DNA of 64,000 nucleotides from Watersipora subatra. Lineage: Eukaryota; Bryozoa; Gymnolaemata; Cheilostomatida; Watersiporidae. The stretch spans positions 19,299,243 through 19,363,242 of the forward strand of contig NC_088709.1 of NCBI RefSeq assembly GCF_963576615.1. The letters are read 5' to 3'. The position numbers and the translations under genes are program-made. Of this stretch, positions 48,601 to 60,600 are shown piece by piece. The number at the start of each line of letters is the position of its first letter. Positions within the stretch are counted from its first letter, which is position 1. The notes under the pieces are model-generated. The model did no database searches. It was given only the letters and a program-made list of their open reading frames with translations, and was not told the origin of the DNA.

Positions 48601-51600
48601 TGCAAAGCTTGAGTGTATAAAGCGCTTTTTGCCAATTCGAACGTCATCCTGGGCTGAATGCGAGACACATTTGAACATGCTCGCATGATAAAATCACCAT
48701 AAAATTACTATTTAAAATACTAAAAAATATTGGTCTATTCGCTACTGTATGGTATACAAGTATTTATTATCTGTTATGGTTATTGAAATTGAGAGCGTGT
48801 CTGATACTCATCGACATACTAGTTCTATTATTCGATCTCGACCCTCAATCTTTACAAACTTAGCAAAGTTCTTTTGATGTGTTTCAGCAAGGTTGTAGTA
48901 ACTATATTGAAACTCAGCCAAATTTCTTCATACGTGATATTAAAATGGATAAAAGCTTAGAGATCATGCATCAACGGCTGCCCTGCATTAAAAAGTAACA
49001 CAAAATATCGTGGGTGATCTGTCTCAGATAACATTAAAGTTGGCCAAAAGACTCATAATTGTGCCAAGTAACACTGCCACAGATCTTTACTATGATAAGA
49101 GCCATGTCTGTCCGTCTGTCCGGCTGTCATGGAGGTTGGAAAAAAGATTGCATCACGTGGGATGCCGACTCTCAACCTTCAGCGTGGTAGACGTACACTC
49201 TAACAATTGTGCCAATTAATCCCTTTTGGCATTCCAGAATAATTTTACATATACAATCATGTAGCTGTTACATCTGACCATCTCTCATGCCACACCATAC
49301 TGCCAGGGTACTAGTTCATATACGTGCATCATAAGCAGACTGTCAGGGTACTAGTTCATATAAGTGCATCATAAGCAGACTGTCAGGGTACTAGTTCATA
49401 TAAGTGCATCATAAGCAGACTGTCAGGGTACTAGTTCATATAAGTGCATCATAAGCAGACTGTCAGGGTACTAGTTCATATAAGTGCATCATAAGCAGAC
49501 TGTCAGGGTACTAGTTCATATAAGTGCATCATAAGCAGACTGTCAGGGTAATAGTTCATACACGTGCATCATAAGCAGACCGTCAGGGTACTAGTTCATA
49601 TAAGTGCATCATAAGCAGACTGTCAGGGTACTAGTTCATATAAGTGCATCATAAGCAGACTGTCAGGGTAATAGTTCATACACGTGCATCATAAGCAGAC
49701 CGTCAGGGTACTAGTTCATATATGTGCATCATAAGCAGACTGCCAGGGTACTAGTTCATATACGTGCATCATAAGCAGACTGACAGGGTACTAGTTCATA
49801 TACATGCATCATAAGCAGACTGTCAGGGTACTAGTTCATATACGTGCATCATGAGCAGACTGTCAGGGTACTAGTTCATATACGTGCATCATAAGCAGAC
49901 TGTCAGGGTACTAGTTCATATACGTGCATCATAAGCAGACTGCCAGGGTACTAGTTCATATACGTGCATCATGAGCAGACTGTCAGGGTACTAGTTCATA
50001 TATGTGCATCATGAGCAGACTGTCAGGGTACTAGTTCATATACGTGCATCATAAGCAGACTGCCAGGGTACTAGTTCGTACACGTGCATCATAAGCAGAC
50101 TGACAGGGTACTAGTTCATATATGTGCATCATAAGCAGACTGACAGGGTACTAGTTCATATATGTGCATAATAAGCAGACTGTCAGGGTACTAGTTCATA
50201 TACGTGCATCATAAGCAGACTGACAGGGTACTAGTTCATATACGTGCATCATAAGCAGACTGACAGGGTACTAGTTCATATACGTGCATCATAAGCAGAC
50301 TGACAGGGTAATAGTTCATACACGTGCATCATGAGCAGACTGTCAGGGTACTAGTTCATATACGTGCATCATAAGCAGACTGTCAGGGTACTAGTTCATA
50401 TACGTGCATCATAAGCAGACTGCCAGGGTACTAGTTCATATACGTGCATCATAAGCAGACTGACAGGGTACTAGTTCATATACATGCATCATAAGCAGAC
50501 TGTCAGGGTACTAGTTCATATATGTGCATCATGAGCAGACTGTCAGGGTACTAGTTCATATACGTGCATCATAAGCAGACTGTCAGGGTACTAGTTCATA
50601 TACGTGCATCATAAGCAGACTGCCAGGGTACTAGTTCATATATGTGCATCATGAGCAGCAAAAAGTTAAAACTATTTTTGAAACAAGGATAGCATCACAT
50701 GTAGAGAATATCAAAATGTTAAATATGTGACCAGGGCTGCTATATTTTATTATGGTAATTTAATGAGAGGAAATTCATTTGGTTGCTATGAGTATATTGC
50801 TCTAGAGCAGGGGTTACCAACCTTTTTTGGCTTATGTACCCCTTGGGAGTCATATGGCAAAAAATGTACCCCTTTGGAAAACACAGTTCATTCAAGGGTA
50901 TTATTGGTTTAACTTCATTAATATGACATGTGTGCATTATTAAAATGTGTCACTTAAACAGGTAATGAACTATGGTATGGTATGGTATGAAATTGCTATT
51001 TATTAAAATAATGATAACTATGCAGTACAACTTTTATACTTCGCAGTGTTTGTTACTTTCCCGCTTTACTTTGGCCAGTCTAATGGGAAGGCTGTGCCTG
51101 CTTTGCATCAGTGAGCTGTTTGATTTTCGGTTCAGTAACGGATGATGAAACTCTGAGGTCGTCATCTACATTTAGTCGTGAGCGTTCTTTGCTTTTCTTG
51201 TACAAAAGTGAGGAAAACCCTTTCTCACAGTTATAACTACTAGAAAATATGAGCAACACTTCTAAATATACCTCTGAAAGCTTTGGATAGGATGTTATCA
51301 ATGAGGACCAGAACTTGGTAAGAACGCAATCTTCAAATCTATTATGTGCATCAAAGTCATTGAGAAGATCAATCAACTCTTCTTGCATGTTACTATCAAT
51401 ATCAGCTACAGTTAACTTAAATAGGTTTCTAGCCAACTTCAAATCTGTATCATCTAAGTCAGGAAAATATTGTCCAAACTCTCAAGCCAGCCGAGAAAGG
51501 TGTTCTGCAACCAGATCTTTCATGAATGAAATTGAATCATGTGAAGGCATTACTTCTGACAAACTATCAAACATATCAAATAAGCCAGCATTGACTTTCT

Positions 51601-54600
51601 CTCTCCACATCTCTAGCTTTTTGATAAATGCTCTAAGCTTGTCTGGAAAATCAATTATAAGTGGTAGAGTTCCCTTGAAGTGATGTGCTGACAGTGTTTA
51701 ATCTTAATGGTTGACTTGCAACAAAATTCACATTAGTTATTTGGTATCAAAAAATTTACCATGTTTTACTCTGTTGTGTTGTAGGTGCAAAATATGTGGG
51801 AATGTGATTACAAGCTCTTAAAAGCTCAAAACGAAAAGCGGCCGTAGATTGGAATCTCTTTATTTCTCTGATGTAGTCATGAAATTTGGTTATCGTCTTG
51901 TCACGCGATGTTCTCCCGTGAATTGAAAGGGCAATAAAAAGCTCAATATAAAACTTATCGTAGTACTAGTTCATGACAAACACTTCGGGTTTTACCGAAT
52001 ACCCCATATCAAATATAGATGCTCACCACTTTACAGTTTTGTTTCGGTTTGGTCTAATCGGCAAGTCGTAATCTGATCATGTGACTCAATACTTGGCAAA
52101 TAATTTCTGCAGCACTTTCCGATTATCACAAATGACCAACAGGCTCGTCATTATTATCAGACAATGATATGTACTACTTCAAGCTAAGGCTAAAACATTA
52201 AACGAATTTTTATGGTAAGTTATAAGATATTACAGCTAAAAGTGACAGCATTAAAATTATGATGAAACAGACACGTAAGAACAATAAACATGGTTTTATT
52301 GAATGCGTGAAGCAAATTTGTGAAATATTTCGACGAATAAGGTTGCATGAAGGTGTAAACAGAAACCATCTAACACAGCTACGTCACATTTTTGAGCCGT
52401 TTTGGAAAGAGAATCCAAACTACGGCGGTCTTGTGTGGCTGCGAGTAACTGTTCGTTTTTGAGCTTTTACGAGCTTGTAATCACATTCCCACATAATTTG
52501 CACCTATAACACAACAAAGTAAGACATGGTGAATCTTTTCGTATCAAATAATTGTAATGTGAATTTTGTTGCAAGTCAACCTTTAAGAAGATATCTCTCA
52601 GATATGCAGCTTTTCATTTCTATTTTAGAGTCCTTGACTTCTCACTGAATCTTGCAGCTTTCTTAGAAGTCTGTGTAGCATGGAAATAAAGCTGCAATCT
52701 CATCAATCAGTCCCACAAATCGATTCAGGACATTGCCTTTAGAAAGCCATCTTACTTCTGTGTAGTTTTCAGAAAGAAGGTTTTCATGGTCTGCATCGCA
52801 ATCTTGACATAATTGACGAAACAACCTTGTGTTTAGGGCTGATGCTTTTATATAATTTACCAGTAATACTACATTTGAGAGCGCAGAAATCAAATTTGAA
52901 TGAAGCGTCTTTGCTGCCAATGCATACCTGTGGATTATACAATGGAGGTCTTTTGTTGAGCCATTGGCTTGCAATACTTTTGCATGGAACACAGACCTGC
53001 AACCCATCATTGCTGATGCTCCATCTGTAGTACAAGCACATAGATTTTCCCAGGAAAGCCCTGCATACTGAAGAAAAAGGGACACAGCTTTGACGACATT
53101 CTCTTCTCTTGTTCTCCGCTGTAGCGAGTGATTTATTAGGAACTCATCTTTAAAGTTTTCACCATGAACAGATCTTGCAAATACCAGGAGCTATGAACAG
53201 CTTGACACATCAGTAGATTCATCAAACTGAATAGCAAACTGTCCATATGGCGTAGCCTTTACCTGTGCCAGAACCGCTTTTTTTGTATTGTCAGCTGATT
53301 CTCAAGTGAGCAGTGTTGTTTGATAGTGACAATGTATTTAGTTTGGCTTCAGCACTATCTCCAATAATACAAAGAACTATATCCTTACAACAGGGTAATA
53401 TTAATCTCTCCTCAATTGTATGTGGCTTCTTTTCTTTTGCTACCCTGAGCGCCACCAGATAGGAAGTATGTCCCGCTGTCTTGTGTTCCTGAGCGAAGTG
53501 GCCTGACTCATCCAAGCGGGCCTGTTAAGCGCTTTGTTCGTGTCTCTGTAATTACCTATGCAATGTCCTTTTTGGCCTTGTCAGTGTGTCTTGCTTTAGG
53601 TGGCATTCAAGAAAACTTGGCTTCATATTAAATTCAGAAAGGACCTTCAGACTCAAAATGCACTGTGGCAATTGCTTGTCTTTCAATCACTGTGAAACCA
53701 TATTTAATGTATTCGATGTGATACGAGCAATTATTTGCTGGCATTGTGTTGTATAGTCAAATCTAAAAATTGAAAATGAATCTAAGAATTTATTTACTAA
53801 TCTTCAATTTTAATACAAAAACAAAAACTGTGGGTAAATATTGTGGATTGGGTTCAATAGAATGTAACAACATTACCACTAGTGAAAGGCCAGAGCTGTT
53901 AGTAAAGTCACCGATCACCAGGAGGTAAACTGTCAGCCTACCACTTGTGGGGTGTAATTTGATAGCAGCTGGACGGTATGTCATGACACAAAGCTCTACC
54001 AACTGAACGTTATGTCATGACACAAAGCTCTACCAGCTAGCCATTATGTCACCAGCTAGCCGTTATGTCACAACACAAAGCTCTACCAGCTGGATGTTAT
54101 GCCATGACACAAAGCTCTACCCGCAGAGCCAGCTTTGTTTACTTACAATCATAAGCATTACATCATTCATGCCTAAGTTTGTCTGAATGGCAAAACTAAT
54201 TGACTTTAAAATGATACCAAGAATAGCTCTATAGCAGTGGTTTCAGCAAAGTTATTAATAATCAAAGCCAAACAAACCAAATATTTATTAAGCTTATAAC
54301 ATGTATTGTACCATCTAAATTTCTAAAATGTACCCCCAGGGGTACTTGTACCTCAGGTTGGGAACCCCTGCTCTAGAGTTATATAGGCCAGGTCCATCTT
54401 TATTTAAATGTGCCACAGTTCAAAAATCGACCTTGCCGTGAAGTCAGCATACTACATGGTACTGGCTTTTGCCAAACTACAGCAACTGTTTAGTGTTTAA
54501 ATAGGGCTTTTTGGCTCACCTTTTCCTTCCATGAACCAGTAGATGTAGTCTTTCATCTGCACCGTGTCAAAGACTATGTACATTTTTTTGAAGAAAGCAA

Positions 54601-57600
54601 GCATACTGCACATGACATCCTTTGGGTTCCTGTAAGTGTTTATTACCTAAAAAGGTAACAAAGGGAATCAAGGTTGTAATGATTTATTGATCAAAGTATA
54701 TAAAGCTTTAGTGTATAGCAGTTTATAACCCATTCATTATAATCTAGCTCTAAGATATGTCACTCATGATTTATTTTTGTAGCAAAAGAACATTTCGACT
54801 AATCTACATCCTGTTCCAGCATATCTTATTCCAATGAATGATTTCTCCAAATCTTTGTGTCTTCTTACTCTAATCATGCTAAGTGTTTATTTTTTGTCAC
54901 TTAAAAGATTCAACACCTTTTCATGGTTTGTGTCCTTGTTGTTTAGTTGACAATTACAGGTTTTCAGCTCATTTCAGCTTAGGTGATATGAACAAGTTGC
55001 ATACAACATCTACCAATTATTTTGAAAATATCATTTCTAGCTGCCTTAACAATCTTTCACCTAGTAATTGTTCTCTTAGCAGAGAGAGGTCTTTTAAGGT
55101 CTGTGAAACTATTTATTCGATTTTAGTAGCTAACTGTTGACCTTTGTTCTTTTTTTTTGTTTTATGGTTTTTGTAGGACATAATTTAGAAAACAATTCTG
55201 TTTGAAATGAAATTATTGCCAATAAAGTAATATATATATATGCATATGTACATATAGCAGTATTTTCAGTTGAACATCTCATAGCAATAATTGTTTTGTA
55301 AACAGGGAACAGGTGGTTTGGAGGCTGGGCGAAGGAGCAGAACTCAACACTGTTAGCCATCAGCAAACGACTTGTGAGCTTCTCTAAATTTAAAGTTCTA
55401 TCAGCTAGGATCAAAGGTTGATTTGATTTCTATTTCTCAAAAAGAAAATAGAGAATTCTATAGCAAAGGATTTGCAACCATGTTTATTCATATTTTATAA
55501 GCAGAGTATAATGCTAAAACACCTGTTTAGTGGAATGTAGGCACTTCTGCTAAACGTAAGTAGGTAATACAAAAATATTTTTACGTGTGTCTTTGTGCTG
55601 GTATTTTAATTCTAGTAGTCACTAGAGCATTGGGTGTAATAACACTTACACATCAAATGTACTTTGCCAAAATTCTGTCGAGAATCAACACAAACAAGTT
55701 GGAAAAAAGTGCGCTATTGGGAACAGCTAAGACCTAGAGACGAGTACTTAAGCTCTCAAGTCTCTAGTAGAAGACTCGAGTTTGAGTTAACATTAACACC
55801 TGTTTGAGTTAACCAAGCTTGACAAGCAATTTTTCTTGTATTTTACATAGATATTTAGCATGTAGATACTGGTATACGTATGTATATGCATGTATATGAT
55901 ACTTGCATGTGCAGATGAGTATATGTACATGTATTTGGAGACTAATGATTATACATATTAGACACAAGCTTAAGTTGTTCCAGATTTTCGCTCAGCTGTC
56001 TTTTTAAACATGAGTTTGTAAGGCACAGTGCTCTACTCAAATCTACTTGAGACACACACAGTAAGCTTAAAAATAAACTCTTTCTGATTGTCAACTCACT
56101 GTACTGTACATTCTGATTGTCAACTCACTGTACTGTACATTCTGATTGTCAACCCACTGTACTGTACATTCTGATGTGCTCAAATTCTATTTTGGTGATG
56201 GTAGTAAGGAGGTACAGCAGATAATAAATTGAGAGAAAAATCAGGTTTGACTAGCTTTTCAGGTAAAATAATCAAAGATTTGACAGCATATCAGTCATTA
56301 CTAAATATGTTTAATATCACCTCACAATAGAGATGAACTCTGTTACAGTATTAATCAGCACTTAAGTTGGAGCAGCTTTCAGATAAGTTATAACCAGTTA
56401 TAACTTATAAATTATAAAGTTTTGTAAGCATATTCAGCAGCTGTGTGACATGAGGGGACAACTGATATTTAACCATTACTAGATGGATGCCTGGTGCAGG
56501 TCTAATAAAAAAGGTTTGGTACAGAAAATTTACTTTTAATCACCGTATTCAACATCAACATTTATCATTCTAACTTTTAAATCAAGGTTTTTGTTTATTT
56601 CTGTCTACTGTGCTATTTCTGTGTACTGTGTTTATTTCTGTATAATTCATACTGTATCGGTTGCAGTGCCTAGTACAGATTTATACTAATTGCAATAGTC
56701 TTGTTGGCTATATGAGTTTATCTAAACTCCAACATATCGTGTTGGCAATATGAGTTTATCTAAACTCATATTGCCAACACTTATCTTCACTTATGGGCAT
56801 GCATTTTTCTTCTGGTATACATAGCTTCACAGATTTTTTTCGATGTGGCTTTACGCGTAACGTAACGCTAGCTGCAGTGTTTAATGTGAAGCCATTAAAG
56901 ATTGGCATGTATTCCAAGTATGTGCCAAATTAATTCCTTGGTATAGCCAGTTGAACAGTGTAATGTATTGAATAAATAGATATCCGAAGAACTGGAGATT
57001 GTGAGTTCAAATCCAGTTCGCAGCGGATTTCTCATTTTTAAATCTCTATTGCTAGAGCTGGACAAATGGGAGTACGGACAGATGAACAAACATTAAGGTT
57101 TATTTATATAAAAATGTAATATTTTACATGTTATACCTTTACTTCTCCTCTTTGAATTTTTGGAGGAAGAAGACTCCATGGTAAGTGAGTTACCACCAGT
57201 CTGGGGCTTGAGAACTGCTCAAAACGATGGAACAGATCATTAGAATCACCTGAAAGTATATATCCGTAGTTCAGGTTAAAGGTCAAAGGTCTTTGAGTGT
57301 GAGGGTTTTATTATTCAACTAGGACTAACTGAGGAATATACTAATGGTTAAAATTGGCTTTGAATTTACTAATGGTATAGCAAAGTATATATCACCTGTA
57401 AAACAATAGTTACAATTCAGCATATGGACATATGAAATAACACTTTCACTTATTTGTTTAGGCTTGCCTCCCTTTGCCAACACATGCTACTTTAGTTGCC
57501 TGTTCTTAGAATGTACCGGAGCGTGTATAGGCTCAAACCTACCATAATATAACAGATTATTCTGAAATACACCATAAGATATTATAAGGTATTTTGTGCA

Positions 57601-60600
57601 TATGGACTGCAGTCTTCATATGATGTCACAATGAGGTATTAACCCGCATAGAGTGGAGAGGACCTACTTTGTTGTAGCGCAATGTACTGTTACTCACTTT
57701 ATATGAGCTATACTGCTTTAGAATAGACTACAAAGCATCCTGATGTGGGATGTATGATGTACAATATGCGATGCGCGATGTATGATGTATAATGGACTAC
57801 ATCTGAATACACTACAAAGCATCGCAATACCTTATGGCGCACATCAATGCTGAAATACACAATGATATTTTTATGTCCCAGAATGAGTTGTAATATGCGG
57901 AACTGGGCTGTTTTGAATGATAATACATTTACAATGTAAAGCCGGAGAATTAAGTGTAAGTGTTTATAATATACTTTAATATATAAGCATGATTATACTG
58001 TAGAACTGGTATACCTTGCCCCATGAGTCATAAAATGAGTAACCGTATTGAAATGTAATACAATTCATATAGCAACCCTTGTCATATTGAGTGGTGATGA
58101 GCTATGATATAGTACCTAGTGTCATATAGGCCACATTCCATGGTCATATGCACTAAATAATGTTCTGTAAGGCATCCTTATCTGTAACTGTTATCTCAAA
58201 AATTATACTCATAATCAGTCAGGGTGCAATAGTAGGGCAAACAACACTATAGACTCGTAGTTATTCAGAGTTATACAATACTTGTCTCACCCTTGGGCAC
58301 TTTTAGAGAAAGTTCCGGAAAAATAAATTCAAATGCTCCGATCACTTGAGTTGCATGGCGATTCTGCGGCACCAGACCAGTCTCTTTATATAAAGATAGG
58401 ATTACATCTGCTGTAAAGTGATTTCCTGAAGTAAAGAATAACAAATAAATACTATTTTGAAGGTTTTGACTGAGAAGGCAAACAGACATAGCTGCTCAAC
58501 TTTTTCTTATTCTAAGGATATTTATGTGAACAACACATTAAGACATTTGTTGTTGTTGTATAGATGTTTGCCAGAAAAATCTTCATAGCAGAAAATCTCC
58601 TGAACTGTTGTTCAGCTGTTCAAATCACACAAAAACCATCGGTGGTGTTAGGAAAAGCCTCTAACCAAGATTGCTCATGTACTGCGTCAGTCAAAAGTTC
58701 AAACACCATGCTCAAAAAACATGAAAGTTGACTTTCTCACAGGAAATCAAGCTTTAAACAATCATTAAGTTTTTTTGTTAGCAACCACCAGACATCTGGT
58801 TCACACCAGAAAGGATTAACAGTAAGTGACTCACTAGCCCACAAAAAGAAAGGATACACATATTTAGTCTGTAAGCCATAAGAAGCATTATCACCAGGCT
58901 TCTGCTATTCTCTGTGTATATTCATGCCTGCCATAACAACAAGGTTAGCAGTGCCTAATGTTACAGTCAATTGTCATACACAAGGTTTTCTTGAATTGTA
59001 AGTTCGGTTAGAACCGTGTTAGAGATCTAACAGTGATTCAGTTATAAATCTGCTAGTTGATATACCTCCCAGAATTGCACATCCCAATGGAATTCACCTA
59101 TCTGAGGACGACTCACAAGGAAACCCAAATCTAACTTACCGGTATCAAGGATGTTTTATAGATTGTCTTTAGCAGGAAGCGCGCATGACAGAACTTATAA
59201 GGCCTTATTTTAGGACTGTAGGATCTTAGTCTCTAATGACCCACTGACTGATAGTCTTGGTAACGAAAACTCAGAAATAGACAGTTTGGAATTTTCTCAT
59301 CAGCAAGAGCTTCATACTTAGACTAGCTAGTTATTTTCTATTCATAACAAATATATACCAACTATCAGTTTGAGTGTACTGCAATCATGTTCCTACATTT
59401 ACCTCTGAAATATCACTTTTTTGAGAGTGTGAAATAAGAACTATTCTTTTGATTTGGTTTGTGTTTTTTACTGCTTTTTACAAGCTTACAGCTCCAAAAC
59501 ATTGTTCATTTAGAAATGAATTGTGATAATTCTAAGTACTTGTACAGCCGATGGAAGGTCGTTGCTACTGTTTAGGATCAGAGGTGCTGCTTGTACAAGT
59601 ATATACAAGTTTAGGCTCTGAAGTTTTAACGCTAGAAAGAATCCGTTATTACTAGCTTGTTCTCTTTTGCTTTAGCATATAGTGAAACTTTGTTTACAAT
59701 GAGCGGATGCTCATCATATAAACAAATACTACTACAATATTTTATAGCAACATTGCTATTTTAGAAATTCATCGTCTAAGAATCTAAGACTAATTCTGCA
59801 ATTCATCAATATTAGCAAAACTATATTATTATGTTATTATATTATTATCGCAATAACTCAAATACAATGATAATAAATTACTACATAAACTGTTGATTTG
59901 TTTTAGCTACTTTGTTAGAAAATTACAAAAACAGCATAAACAAAATCTATACTTTTAATTGCTCTAAAATATCAAAATACTAATTTTTTACTTTCAGTCA
60001 ATTATTCCTATATGAAGTCTGATGCAGGCAGCAGTAAAAATGCTTAGTCAACAGCATTTGAACACACCGGCAATCAAGTAAGAGAACAAGGGGAGGCAAA
60101 CTCAAAATTTGTTTCAACATAAAATATGAAAAGACTTTGTTGAGTAAAGTTTGCAAAATGCTGGCACAAGACGCGGTCAGATAAAGTTACTAAGGTAAGA
60201 GTTACTCACAGAATAAGTCAACAAGCTCCGATTATCTATTATAGCCAGTCACTACATTTATTTTACAATCAAACACAGATTTGTGTGAAAAAATATTAGC
60301 ATTTAATTAAACAGAAATTAAGGTAAAAACATCAATGCTTATCTTTTATTTTTGAGGTCGTGACCTCTACTGATACAGTAGACCTGATTAAAAATGATAA
60401 TGCTTATATAGTCAATATGATAAAATTAGCTGGGGCTCATGAGAAGTCTCCAGTTAACAATGTGTGTAGCACCAGTCTCACCTGATTTAGGATAGTTGGC
60501 TATGACAACATCATCATGTCGAAATCGGTCATAAAGGCTTGCAGCTTTTATTCGTCTGATGTCATGAGTTCTCGAAGGAACAAGAACTCCTTCGTACTCC

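Larger units (their letters stand above)
50808..54370 (-). mobile_element. hAT-superfamily DNA transposon with 8-bp target duplication
   Basis: The ends CAGGGGTTACCAACCT (50808) and, on the other strand, CAGGGGTTCCCAACCT (54370 inward) are inverted repeats. The 8-bp direct repeat CTCTAGAG flanks both ends (50800-50807 and 54371-54378), which fits the hAT target preference. The interior encodes a decayed transposase on the minus strand and carries a nested TTAA element (51708-52582). The hAT lies in gene C intron 5, about 140 bases after the exon 5 donor. Confidence 0.95.

Noticed and set aside
49300-50659. CRISPR-like regular array
   Set aside because: Units are directly adjacent with no unique spacers, there are no cas genes, and the genome is eukaryotic.
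52259-52462. 67-aa open frame inside the nested TTAA element
   Set aside because: It runs into the inverted arm, matches no transposase motif and is not preserved in the half copy at 14994-15160.
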